Assembly (NCBI RefSeq): GCF_001447195.1
Contig: NZ_LFRI01000103.1
Span: 1 to 64,000 of the forward strand
Direction of reading: 5' to 3'
From: Aquabacterium parvum
GTDB taxonomy: Bacteria; Pseudomonadota; Gammaproteobacteria; Burkholderiales; Burkholderiaceae_C
Length of the DNA stretch: 64,000 bases
This document shows positions 29,900 to 38,881 of this stretch, piece by piece; position 1 is the first letter of the stretch; the number at the start of each line of letters is the position of its first letter. The notes beneath the pieces are model-generated. The model searched no databases, was not told the DNA's origin, and saw nothing but the letters and a program-made list of their open reading frames with translations. The translations under genes were made by a program, and so were the position numbers.

Positions 29900-32725
29900 T
29901 CAGGGGCGCAGCCATCGCGAATCTCGCGTGTAGAGCGACATGCTCGTTCGTGGCGAGAGGTTGATCGGCCAGGCCACGGCTTGGCCTGAGGCATTCACGA
30001 CGTCGCAGCTGCTGAGGGCCAGCATGGCGCAGGTGAAGGTGGCGGTCGTGCTGCGGGGGTTGTAGAGGTGTCCAGCCAGGTTCGGTGCGTCGGGCAGTTC
30101 GACGGCACTCACCTTCTGCAAGGTCACATCGCGCAGCAGGCTCTGGCCGCCCACTTGTCCCTTGAAGTCCAGCACGGCGTCGGTGCCGCCCGATGCCCGG
30201 AAGAACCGCTCCACGGCCAGCGTGCTGCCTTGCGCCACCGGGGTTGACGGGATGCTCAGGCCATAGCCCTCCCAAGGCGAGACCCGACGGCGGATGGTGG
30301 CCCTGGCGTTGCCACCGCCCTGCCCACCCGTCACGCTGAACTGCAGCAGGTAGAGGTTGTCGCCCGAGGTGCTGCTCATCGTGAAGGGCGCCGAGGCCAG
30401 GTAGTCACCAGACATGCCAGGGGTCCAGCTGCCACAGGTCTGCCCCACGCCGCAATCGGCGAGGTTGCCGGCCAGGAACGCACCGCCCGAGCCCATTGAG
30501 TTGAGGTAAGGGTCCCAGCTCGTGGTGCCGCTCTGGAAGGCGCCGTTGCCGATCAGCGAGGAGCCCGCCGTGATGGCGCGGTAACGGCGGTGCAGCACGG
30601 GCGCGACATGGGTGTCTTGAGGTGCGATGGCCTGCCACTGAGCCGGCTCCAGCACCCACTCGGTGCCACTTTGCACCAGGCGCCAGCGGACTTCCGATTG
30701 GGCGATCGTTCCAACGGTTTCGTTGCGCGCACTCACGTTCGGCGTGGCGCCCTGGAACAGGCCCTGGGCGTCGTTGGGGTGATACCAGAACTGCACGAAG
30801 GCCATGCTGCGATCCGTGCTGATGCCGCCGGGCAGTTCCGTGATCGACGAGAAGTGCCCCAGGCTGTTGTCAACGACCTGGTTGCCCTTGAGCGCATCCA
30901 CATCGGTGCGGCTGGCCATGCCTCGGATGGCGGCGTACGAGACCGCGCGAACCTGGTTGCCGGAGATCACGTTGAACGCCGCGTCGTGGAGGTGGATGCC
31001 GATCTCGGCGTCGGCGATGAGGTTGCCAGTCACGTTGGCTCCCGACGTCAACTCGTCCAGGAAGATGCCCGTGGCCATGTTCTTGCCCACGCTGGCCCAC
31101 AGCCCTTCGCGGTTGCTGCGCGAGCCGATCACGACGTTGCCCGAGATGGTGGCTGCCTGCGTGTAGCCCGCCGCCGGCAGGGTCGGGTAGGCGGCTGTGA
31201 AGGTGTAGATGCCGGCACAGTCTGTCAGCCGCACGCAGGAGGCCACGACCAGGTTGTCGAGGACCTCGTTGCCAGCCACGTTGCGCAACCTCAGGCCGTG
31301 GTGCGCCGAGCGGTAGACGACGTTGTCGTTGACGCTGGCAGCGGACGCGAGCACCGAGATGCTGGCGTCTGTGCTGCCCGGGCGATCGTAGAGACCGATG
31401 TCGGTCACCAGGTTGCGCTGCACCGTCACTTGCGAGCCCTCGCGAACCGCGATGCCCACCCAGCCGGCAGCCACCACGGTGGCGTCTTCGATGCGGACGT
31501 TGTTGGCATCATGCACCTGCAGACCGTATTCCTGGTCAAAGCGGCTGGCGACGCTGCTCAGTCGCAGGCCGTGCGTTTCCACGAACTGTTGCCCGATGTC
31601 GGCGTGTTGTTCGGTCTGAAGCCAGGCCACCGTGGCATCGGTGATCCAGCGCAGGCGCAGCCCTCGGTCGCGGGTGGTGACCTCCACCCGCGTGAACGCG
31701 CCGGCTGATTCGCTGTTGGGGCCCCACACCCGCAGCGTCGATGAGCCGCTGTCGTGCACCCACTCGCCGGGGGCGTCCAGCATCCAAGCCTTGCCTTCCA
31801 GGATGTAGCCTGCGTCGTCGACGATGGCGTGGTCGAGGTTGCGGTCGAGCGTGAGCAGGCCGGTGCCCGACTGGTGTGCCGTGACCACGGCTTTTTCGAT
31901 TTCATAGGGCGCCACGCGGACGTACACGGTGGCCCCGATCAGGTCTTGAGCGGCCAAGGCGCTGGTGTCCGCTGCACTCAGGAAGAAGCGGTTGCGGTTG
32001 GCGCCATCGGCCCGCAGCAAGGAGAACTCCTGTCCCACACCCTGGGCGTTGGGATGGCGGGCGAGCCTCAGCGGCTGGCCGTTGAAGAACACCCGGCGAG
32101 GGGCCGTCGCCAGGGCGTGGGCCATGACCTGGTCCGATCCCTGGCTGACTTTGCTCCATCCCGTCGATGCGATGAGGTCGGAGCCGCTGATCACGGGGCG
32201 CGAGCCCCCGGTGCAATCGCCATAGCCGGCGATGAGCAAGTTGCCACCCGTCGCGGCGGCGTTGGTCATGTCCAGCGTTTCACGGAAGGTCTTGCCACAA
32301 CGCAGCAGCAGGGCATCGCCAGCGGCATAGGGGCCACTGGCCGCACGTTGCAGGGTGCGCCACGGGCGCGCCTGCGTGCCGGGGCCGCTGTCGTCGCCCG
32401 AGTCGGGGTCCACGTACCAGCCTCGGCCTGCGAAGCTGGCGCTGTAGCCCGTGACCGCTGCCGCATCGGTGCGCGTCGCCAGGGCCCAGCCGGTGCCTTT
32501 GAGGTAGGTGCCAGCCAGGGCCACGGGCAACAAGGACCGGGTGGCGGCATGTTGGGGCGACCAGCCACTGTCGACAGCTTCCGGGGTCAGTGCGCTGACG
32601 TTGGCGGAGCTGTTTCCGGTGTTGGCCGAGTCGCCGCCTGAACCACCGCCACAGGCCGTGAGCCCGCCAGCCAGCAACAGGCCTGTGAGCCGTGTTGCCA
32701 AGGAGTGCCTGAAATTCGTGAACAT
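29900..32725 (-). CDS. Parallel beta-helix lipoprotein, paralog B
   Basis: A 941-residue lipoprotein. The signal ends in the lipobox LTAC with Cys25, followed by GGGSGG. Landmarks shared with paralogs A and C are WYVD (103-106), PWRTL (121-125), IGATVYVR, GYILEGKAWMLD, the cysteine pair CVRLTDCAGIYTFT, GIFLDELTSGA, and the C-terminal WDPYLNSMGSGGAF with SPWEGYGLSIP. The order is lipobox, low-complexity linker, beta-helix, jelly-roll-like domain. Probably anchored in the outer membrane and acting on the exopolysaccharide (lyase, epimerase or binder); that is inference. The ATG at 32725 is preferred over a GTG at 32761. It is tail to tail with paralog A. Confidence 0.85.
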   Translation of the reverse strand: MFTNFRHSLATRLTGLLLAGGLTACGGGSGGDSANTGNSSANVSALTPEAVDSGWSPQHAATRSLLPVALAGTYLKGTGWALATRTDAAAVTGYSASFAGRGWYVDPDSGDDSGPGTQARPWRTLQRAASGPYAAGDALLLRCGKTFRETLDMTNAAATGGNLLIAGYGDCTGGSRPVISGSDLIASTGWSKVSQGSDQVMAHALATAPRRVFFNGQPLRLARHPNAQGVGQEFSLLRADGANRNRFFLSAADTSALAAQDLIGATVYVRVAPYEIEKAVVTAHQSGTGLLTLDRNLDHAIVDDAGYILEGKAWMLDAPGEWVHDSGSSTLRVWGPNSESAGAFTRVEVTTRDRGLRLRWITDATVAWLQTEQHADIGQQFVETHGLRLSSVASRFDQEYGLQVHDANNVRIEDATVVAAGWVGIAVREGSQVTVQRNLVTDIGLYDRPGSTDASISVLASAASVNDNVVYRSAHHGLRLRNVAGNEVLDNLVVASCVRLTDCAGIYTFTAAYPTLPAAGYTQAATISGNVVIGSRSNREGLWASVGKNMATGIFLDELTSGANVTGNLIADAEIGIHLHDAAFNVISGNQVRAVSYAAIRGMASRTDVDALKGNQVVDNSLGHFSSITELPGGISTDRSMAFVQFWYHPNDAQGLFQGATPNVSARNETVGTIAQSEVRWRLVQSGTEWVLEPAQWQAIAPQDTHVAPVLHRRYRAITAGSSLIGNGAFQSGTTSWDPYLNSMGSGGAFLAGNLADCGVGQTCGSWTPGMSGDYLASAPFTMSSTSGDNLYLLQFSVTGGQGGGNARATIRRRVSPWEGYGLSIPSTPVAQGSTLAVERFFRASGGTDAVLDFKGQVGGQSLLRDVTLQKVSAVELPDAPNLAGHLYNPRSTTATFTCAMLALSSCDVVNASGQAVAWPINLSPRTSMSLYTRDSRWLRP

Positions 32726-32962
32726 CCGTACCGCCGATGACTGAGGCTGGACGGAGCCCACTTGGCACCGCCCTGAACGCGAGACGAGTGATCGCTCGCG
32801 GCTTCATCGGTGTTTCGGAGGCGCGAAGGGGAACTTCAGGGTCGCAATTGCAACTTCCTTTCTGGCAAGCAACGCTCGGTAAGGAACGTCGTTTGCGATG
32901 AAAGTTCACTGGCGTTACCGGTTTCTTTCAGATATCACAGTGCCAAGCTGAGCCGGCTGGCG

Positions 32963-34885
32963 TCACGGGCCATCGCCCTCCATGCCCGCGATCGGCGTGT
33001 CCATGGCGGGTTCGGGCTGTGTCCCCCTCGCGTAGAGCGGGGGCAGGTGCTCGTGCATCCTTTGGGCAAACAAGCGCGCGCCGATCTCCGTGAGGTGAAA
33101 GCCGTCATATTGAATCAGCTGTCCGTTCTCGGAGAGGGTTTCGCAGGCTGATGTCGGGCACAGAAATCTGTACGGATCAATGAACCGCTCTCCTGCAGCG
33201 GCCCGGATGGTGTCGTTGATTTCCAGCTTGGTTTGCGTCCGCTGCGTCAGCTTTGGAAAATCGGTGTTTTGATGGGCGCGGATGTGCTGTTCGGGGATGA
33301 AATCGATGTTTTTGTTGCCAAAAACAAAGAACTTGTTTCCAAAATCGCGTACGAGTGCTTGGTAGCTTTCCTGAAATAGCTCTGCTTCCCATTTTCTCCA
33401 GCCAGATGCCAGGAAAACCCAGTCAGCCTCACGCATCAATTTCCGGGTCGTCTCGGACATGAGGTCATCGCTCTCGGTGCAGCCTTTGAGCTTGTCTCTT
33501 TCAATGAAGTGTTCGAAACGCGCGCGCGGCAGGTAGAGGTTGCCGCAACCGACGCTCACCTGAAGTGTGGACAGTGAATACTGGTCGGCACCAGGGCCGT
33601 GGGCCAGAACGTTGGTCAGGTCTCCCGAATTGCTGTCTCCGATCACCAGGATCTTGACCTTGGACGGGTCGAAGCTGGCATGTCGATGCGCGTTCTTGAG
33701 CTTCCAGACGAACTCGTCTGATGCGTCTTTGAGGGCAAAGTAGTGCGTCACGCCCTCGGTGTAGCGTCCAAGGTTGCCGTTTTGGAGGTGCCCTTGAACG
33801 CCCAGGGCAGAGAACATCACCATGCCCATGGCCGCCATGGAGAAAATGGCGCTCCGACCGATTCGCGAGCGGTCCCGAAAAGGCGCTTCGACAAACCTCC
33901 AGCTCAGGTAAGCCAGAGCCATGGTGGCCAGCGTCAGGGCCGCGAAGGTGAACGAGCCAGGATGCGCGGTGTTGCCGCTGCGGGCAAAGGCAAAAAGCGG
34001 TTGGTGCCAGAGGTAGGCGCTGTAGCTCAGGAGGCCGATTCCGACCAGCAACCTGCTGCCCAACCATTTGCCCACGAGGTTGCTCTCTCGGGCAAACAGG
34101 ATGATCAGCGTGGCGCCGAGCGTCGGAATCAAGGCGTGCAGGCCCGGGAACGGTGTTTCTTTGTCGAACGTGAACAAGGACGCCAGGATGAGGCCCAATC
34201 CAGCCAGGCTGAGCCAGCCTCCCATGCGGGCGTGCGTTCCCGCGTCTTGCCGACCGCGCAGCAGCAGCGCTGCAACCGCGCCGATCAACAATTCCCAGGC
34301 CCGGGTCGGCAGCAGGTAAAACGTGGCGGTGGGGGCTGTTCTGACGCCGACTTCGGCCAGCACCAGGCTGGCAATGAGCGCCACCAGCACAAAGGGCATC
34401 ACCGCCTGTTTGCCCACCTTCCAGAGCACCATCAGGAGAATCGGGAAGAAGAGGTAGTACTGTTCTTCGACGGCCAGGCTCCACGTGTGAAGGAGCGGCT
34501 TGAGCTCTGCAGCGGTGTCGAAATAGTTGGCTTCTTTCCAGAAAAGTACGTTCGAGGAAAATGCCGACACCGCAATCAGGCTTTGAGAGAAATCTCTCAT
34601 TTCATGCGGCAGCAGCCACAGCCACGCGAATGGCACGGTGACCAGCATCACCAGGAACAGGGCCGGGAGAATTCGCCTGGCTCGACGCTCGTAAAAATCG
34701 ATGATGGAAAACCTGTCTTTCTCCAGCTCATCCATGATGATGGAGGTGATCAGGTAACCGCTGATCACGAAGAATATGTCAACGCCGATGAATCCGCCAT
34801 GGAAGGTTTGAAAGCCTGCATGGAAGAATATGACCGGCAGGACAGCAATGGCCCTCAGGCCATCGATTTCTCGCCTGTATTTCAT
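32963..34885 (-). CDS. Acyltransferase-3 / SGNH O-acetyltransferase (OafA-like), first copy
   Basis: A 640-residue membrane protein. The N-terminal part (1 to about 365) is an acyltransferase-3 domain with the opening REIDGLRAIAVLPVIFFHAGF, FIGVDIFFVISGYLI, HTWSLAVEEQYYLFFP and about ten membrane helices. The C-terminal periplasmic SGNH domain (about 400-620) has the nucleophile in GDSN (416-419) and the DGFHLTE dyad. Such fused proteins move acetyl groups across the membrane and O-acetylate polysaccharides. The start at 34885 is chosen for the family's opening and an AGAGAG ribosome-binding site. It lies between beta-helix paralogs B and C. Its bases look lower in GC than the neighbours, judged by eye. 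Confidence 0.92.
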   Translation of the reverse strand: MKYRREIDGLRAIAVLPVIFFHAGFQTFHGGFIGVDIFFVISGYLITSIIMDELEKDRFSIIDFYERRARRILPALFLVMLVTVPFAWLWLLPHEMRDFSQSLIAVSAFSSNVLFWKEANYFDTAAELKPLLHTWSLAVEEQYYLFFPILLMVLWKVGKQAVMPFVLVALIASLVLAEVGVRTAPTATFYLLPTRAWELLIGAVAALLLRGRQDAGTHARMGGWLSLAGLGLILASLFTFDKETPFPGLHALIPTLGATLIILFARESNLVGKWLGSRLLVGIGLLSYSAYLWHQPLFAFARSGNTAHPGSFTFAALTLATMALAYLSWRFVEAPFRDRSRIGRSAIFSMAAMGMVMFSALGVQGHLQNGNLGRYTEGVTHYFALKDASDEFVWKLKNAHRHASFDPSKVKILVIGDSNSGDLTNVLAHGPGADQYSLSTLQVSVGCGNLYLPRARFEHFIERDKLKGCTESDDLMSETTRKLMREADWVFLASGWRKWEAELFQESYQALVRDFGNKFFVFGNKNIDFIPEQHIRAHQNTDFPKLTQRTQTKLEINDTIRAAAGERFIDPYRFLCPTSACETLSENGQLIQYDGFHLTEIGARLFAQRMHEHLPPLYARGTQPEPAMDTPIAGMEGDGP

Positions 34886-35198
34886 TTTTCTCTCTGATTT
34901 TGTGTTTTTGTTCCAGCTGTATCGCGAGCTGGGCGCGGTGAGGGATCTGGTTGGGTGATGCTGTTCGAGGGTGCGTCCTTTTGGTTGGTCGGTAGGCGCC
35001 TGAAATGATGGGCGGGTGGGCGCTCTCAGGCAATCATCCAATCAGCCCATGGCTTGCCTGTGACAAGAGATGTCACGACCCGTGCGCCTGCCCCAGCGCT
35101 CAGCGCACTGGTTGAAAGCCATTTGGCAGACGAAAAAAAACCAAACCGGCTCAAGGCCGGTTTGGTTTTTCAGGGGAGCGTCGCTGGAGCGTTTGCCG
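34886..35198. other. Intergenic region between acyltransferase and beta-helix paralog C
   Basis: The 313 bases hold the terminator of paralog C at 35133-35170. The rest should contain the promoter of the minus-strand acyltransferase gene, but no clear -35/-10 pair was found. No gene is seen. Confidence 0.6.
35133..35170 (-). terminator. Rho-independent terminator after beta-helix paralog C
   Basis: CCAAACCGGC (35141-35150), loop TCAAG, GCCGGTTTGG (35156-35165), flanked by an A-run on the left (35133-35140) and a T-run on the right. It would end minus-strand transcription leaving paralog C and, by symmetry, could work in both directions. Confidence 0.92.
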
Positions 35199-38015
35199 TC
35201 AGTTGGCAACCCAGACCGGGTCTTTGGCGAAGACCAAAGCGCTGCTGCGTGCCGGAACCCTCATCGGGAACACCACCTTCGCGCCGGTTTCGTCCACCAG
35301 GTCGCAGCTGTTGAGTTGCAGCGCGACGCAGGGGTAGGTGAGGTCCTCGGGCGTCGGGTTGATGACGTGCGAAACCAGTTGCTTGGGCTGCTGGAACGCG
35401 ATGGATGAAACGCGCTGCAGCGAAACGTTGCGGAACAGGGTTTCTCCACCCACGGCGCTGCGCAGGTCGAGCACACCCGCATCGCTGCTGTTGGCCAGGA
35501 AAAACTGCTCGACGTTGGCCACTTCGCCGTTGGCCAGCGGGGTGGCGGGAATCGACAGGCCATAGCTTTCCCAAGGAGAGACCGGGCGCCGCACGACCGC
35601 GCGCTTCATGCCCCCGTTGGCCCCACCGATGGCCGTCATGCGCAGCACGTACAGGTTCTGGCCTGCCGTGCTGTTGAGCTGGAAGGTGTTGCTGGTCAGG
35701 TAGTCGGAGCTGTGGCCTGCGGCGTATCGGGCGCAGTTGCTGCCACATCCCGTGAACGTGCCCATCGAGAACGCGCCACCGGTGCCGGCCGAGTTGAAGT
35801 ACGTCGTCCAGCCATCGGTCGTTGCGGGGTTGAAGTTGCCGTTCTTGAGCACGTTGGCTTCGGTGGTGACCGAGTAATCCTTGAACGCCACGCGGCTGAC
35901 GGCTGCGTCCGTGGGGGCATAGCCCGCCCACTCGCTCTTCTTCAGCGTTTTGCTGGAGCTCCAGGTGGCCAGAGACCAGGTGGCCTCGCCGCCCTTTTGG
36001 GTGCTCAGGATGGTGTTGTTGCTGACCGTGTTGTTCTGGGTGGTGACGAGGCTGACAGGCGACGCACTGTGGAACCAGTAGAACGCATGGATGGAGCCGG
36101 TTTCGGCAGGCACGCCGTTGACCATCGCCGTCGTCTTGCCGGCCACCAGAGAGTTGTTCGTGAATTTGTTGCCCACCACGTAGTTCTGGTCGGAGCGGGT
36201 TTGCACCACGCGGACAGAGGAGAAGCTGACGTTGCGAACCTTGTTGCCGTTCAGGATGTTGAAGGACGCGTTGTGCATGCCCAGGCCCACCTCGGTGTCC
36301 GAGATGGTGTTGCCCTGCAGCGTCACGCCCGAGGTCAGTTCATCCAGGTAGATGCCCACGGCAAGGTTCGCGCACGAGAAACCGCAGCCTTCCATGTTGC
36401 TCTTGGCGCCCACGATGATGTTGTTGCGCACCATGCCGCGTGCCACGTAGGTGGTTTCGGGGGTTTTGGGTGCCGAGGCGGTGAACGTGTAGACGCCTGA
36501 GCAGTCCGTGAAGCGCAGGCAGTAGTAGAAGACGGAGTTGCCTTCGACCACGGTGCCCTCTCGGTTGCCGAAGCGGATGCCGATGTTCGCCGAGCGCTCG
36601 ACCAGGTTGCTCGTCACGACCGAGCCGCTGCCCAGAACGGTGATGGCGGCGTCTGTGGTGTCGGCGCGGGCAAATCCGCCGGTGTCCGAGACGTGGTTGG
36701 ATTGCACCTTGGCGTCAATGGATTCGCGCGTGACGATGCCGTTTTCGCCTGCACCAACCACTTTCGATCCGATGATGGACACGCGAGGCGATGACAGCAC
36801 GGAGATGCCGATGTCGCGCGAGTGCATGGAAATCACGTCCCGCACGCTGGCGTCGGGCGTTTCGATCAGAGACAGACCATTGCCGCTTTGTTGTTCGAAA
36901 CGCAAGCGCTCGATGCGAACGTTCTTGAGCCACTTGACCGTCAGGCCGCTTTCACGCCAGGCCGCTTCGATGCCGCTGTGTGCGGCGGGCGAAGCGCTGT
37001 CCGTCGTCCAGGCCAGCAGTTCCTTGGTGTCTGCGTCGTAGAACCATTCGCCAGGGGTGTCGAGCATCCAGCGCTTGCCTTCCAGGATGAAGCCGGCGCC
37101 TTCGCGAACGGTGAAGGGCAACTGGCGGTCCAGGGTGATGACGCCAGTGCTGGAATCAAAGGCTTGGATCTTGGCGGTTTCAACCATCCATTGCGTCGTC
37201 TTGACGTGGACGGTCGCGCCGATCAGGTCACGCGAGGCCAGCGCGGCCAGGTCGGCGGGCTTGAGCTTGAAGCTCTGGCGGGACGCCAGGTTCACGGCCA
37301 GCGCGTATTCAGCACCCACGCCCTTGAAATTGGGGTAGCGGGCAGGAATTTGTGGTGCGCCGTCGATGAACAGGCGCGTCACGGCGGTGCTGGCTGCGCG
37401 GGTGTAGATGGGGCGGTCGTCGTCGGCGACGCGGCTCCAGCCTGTGGTGGGCACCCAGTCCGATGCGCGGATGACCGGGCGGATGTTGTTGGAGCAGTCA
37501 CCGTAGGCGCCGATCAGGAAATCACCCGTGCGGCTGAAGGCGGAAGTGATCTCGAGGCTTTCGCGCCAGACGGAGCCGCACTTGAGCAGCAGTGCATCAC
37601 CAGCCTGGAGCGGCGCAGAGGATGCTTTGGCGAGGGTGCGCCAAGGTGCGGCCAGGGTGCCAGGGTTCGAGTCGTTGCCGTTGTCGCGGTCCACGTAGTA
37701 GCCGGTGCCGGTGAAAACGGGCATGTAGCCCGAACTGTCAGCGGTCGGGGTCGTGGCGCGGCTGCGCTGGTCGGGCAAGAGCAAGGGGGCCGACACCCAG
37801 CCAGTTCCCCGGATCACCCAGGAAACCGGCGTGGCGGTGCTGCCGCCAGCCAGGGCTGATGCGGTCGCGGTCTCCGAGGCGTCGGTGGTGACAACCTTTT
37901 GCGTGGTTGCCTTGTCGTCTGGGGTGCTTTCGCCACCACCGCCGCCGCAAGCGCTCAGCGCAAACAGGGAGGAGACCAGGGACATCAGCAGGAGGGAGCG
38001 ATTGATCGGCTTCAT
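35199..38015 (-). CDS. Parallel beta-helix lipoprotein, paralog C
   Basis: A 938-residue lipoprotein whose signal ends in LSAC with Cys23, followed by GGGGGES. It shares with paralogs A and B the blocks YYVD (106-109), PWRTL (124-128), IGATVHVK, GFILEGKRWMLDTPGEW, the cysteine pair CLRFTDCSGVYTFT, GIYLDELTSGV, and at the end WTTYFNSAGTGGAF and SPWESYGLSIP. By eye B and C are closer to each other than to A. The likely place is the outer membrane or cell surface; substrate unknown. The start at 38015 gives the lipoprotein signal; upstream in-frame residues are unrelated. A strong terminator follows the stop. Confidence 0.85.
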   Translation of the reverse strand: MKPINRSLLLMSLVSSLFALSACGGGGGESTPDDKATTQKVVTTDASETATASALAGGSTATPVSWVIRGTGWVSAPLLLPDQRSRATTPTADSSGYMPVFTGTGYYVDRDNGNDSNPGTLAAPWRTLAKASSAPLQAGDALLLKCGSVWRESLEITSAFSRTGDFLIGAYGDCSNNIRPVIRASDWVPTTGWSRVADDDRPIYTRAASTAVTRLFIDGAPQIPARYPNFKGVGAEYALAVNLASRQSFKLKPADLAALASRDLIGATVHVKTTQWMVETAKIQAFDSSTGVITLDRQLPFTVREGAGFILEGKRWMLDTPGEWFYDADTKELLAWTTDSASPAAHSGIEAAWRESGLTVKWLKNVRIERLRFEQQSGNGLSLIETPDASVRDVISMHSRDIGISVLSSPRVSIIGSKVVGAGENGIVTRESIDAKVQSNHVSDTGGFARADTTDAAITVLGSGSVVTSNLVERSANIGIRFGNREGTVVEGNSVFYYCLRFTDCSGVYTFTASAPKTPETTYVARGMVRNNIIVGAKSNMEGCGFSCANLAVGIYLDELTSGVTLQGNTISDTEVGLGMHNASFNILNGNKVRNVSFSSVRVVQTRSDQNYVVGNKFTNNSLVAGKTTAMVNGVPAETGSIHAFYWFHSASPVSLVTTQNNTVSNNTILSTQKGGEATWSLATWSSSKTLKKSEWAGYAPTDAAVSRVAFKDYSVTTEANVLKNGNFNPATTDGWTTYFNSAGTGGAFSMGTFTGCGSNCARYAAGHSSDYLTSNTFQLNSTAGQNLYVLRMTAIGGANGGMKRAVVRRPVSPWESYGLSIPATPLANGEVANVEQFFLANSSDAGVLDLRSAVGGETLFRNVSLQRVSSIAFQQPKQLVSHVINPTPEDLTYPCVALQLNSCDLVDETGAKVVFPMRVPARSSALVFAKDPVWVAN

Positions 38016-38323
38016 GGGTACCTGATGGGTGACTGGGGCGCCGGGCGCCTTTCGAATGATTTGATTGTCCTTGATTCGCATCCTGGACAGCAGTTGGGCA
38101 AACGGATGAGGGGGTTTCTTCGTTGAAAACTCCCGTCCAGTCCCCCTGGGCAAGGGGGGGCGCAGCTTGCGTGGTTACCCTGTGTGCGTTGAATGAGAGC
38201 CGTGACGGAAATTCCGTCGAGATACATGTGTTTCGTACTGTTTCTCGAGGCGGTCGCGCAAAATTGAAAACCCGCGCTGATATGCCGCTCAAACCCTTGA
38301 GACCGCAGCGTTGAGGCAATTCA
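38016..38323. other. Intergenic region upstream of beta-helix paralog C
   Basis: 308 bases between the gmhB stop and paralog C. Apart from the 15-base palindrome at 38204-38218 no gene or RNA is recognised. The promoter of paralog C should lie here. Confidence 0.55.
38204..38218. repeat. Perfect 15-bp palindrome, possible operator
   Basis: GACGGAA-A-TTCCGTC, a perfect 7-bp inverted repeat around one base, 189 bases upstream of the paralog C start codon. The size and symmetry suit a dimeric regulator. No second copy was seen near the other beta-helix genes. Confidence 0.45.
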
Positions 38324-38881
38324 TCAAGACAGCATTTCACCCGAGCACGCCAGCCACCCTGGCAAGTCGGCAAGGCTGTTGATTTTGGGGATGCCGGGGT
38401 CGAATTCGGGCCGTTGTGAGGTGGTCACCCCGTTGCCTGTCAACACCAGCACCGGCTGGCACCCAGCGGCCTTGGCGGCTTGCATGTCGCTCCATGAGTC
38501 ACCGACGAACACGGCTTGCTCCATGGGCACGCCCAGGTCCTGGCAAGCCGCGATGAGCATGCCCGGTTGTGGCTTGCGGCAAGCACATCGCTCGTCCGGG
38601 TGGTGCCGACAATCGTAGATGCGTGGGGCAGGTGCGCCCGTCGCCTGAACCAGTTCGCGCAAGCGCGCGTGCATGGCATCGAGCTCATGCTCCGGCACGA
38701 ACCCTTTGGGCACGCCGGCCTGGTTGGTGGCGATGGCCACAGGGTAGCCCTCACGCGAGAGGCGAGCGATGGCTTCGATGGATCCGTCGATGGGTGTCCA
38801 TTGCTCCAACGACCGGATGTAATTCGGGCTGTCGTGGTTGATGACGCCGTCACGGTCCAGGATGACGAGTGAGAACTTCAT
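38324..38881 (-). CDS. gmhB: D-glycero-D-manno-heptose 1,7-bisphosphate 7-phosphatase
   Basis: A 185-residue HAD phosphatase. The nucleophile motif is DRDGVIN at residues 9-15, the threonine motif is in IATNQAG, and GDSWSDMQAA supplies the last aspartates. The zinc-binding CRHHPDERCACRKP is diagnostic of GmhB. It removes the 7-phosphate from heptose bisphosphate before nucleotidyl activation. It overlaps hddC by 4 bases and is the last gene of the heptose set. Confidence 0.93.
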   Translation of the reverse strand: MKFSLVILDRDGVINHDSPNYIRSLEQWTPIDGSIEAIARLSREGYPVAIATNQAGVPKGFVPEHELDAMHARLRELVQATGAPAPRIYDCRHHPDERCACRKPQPGMLIAACQDLGVPMEQAVFVGDSWSDMQAAKAAGCQPVLVLTGNGVTTSQRPEFDPGIPKINSLADLPGWLACSGEMLS

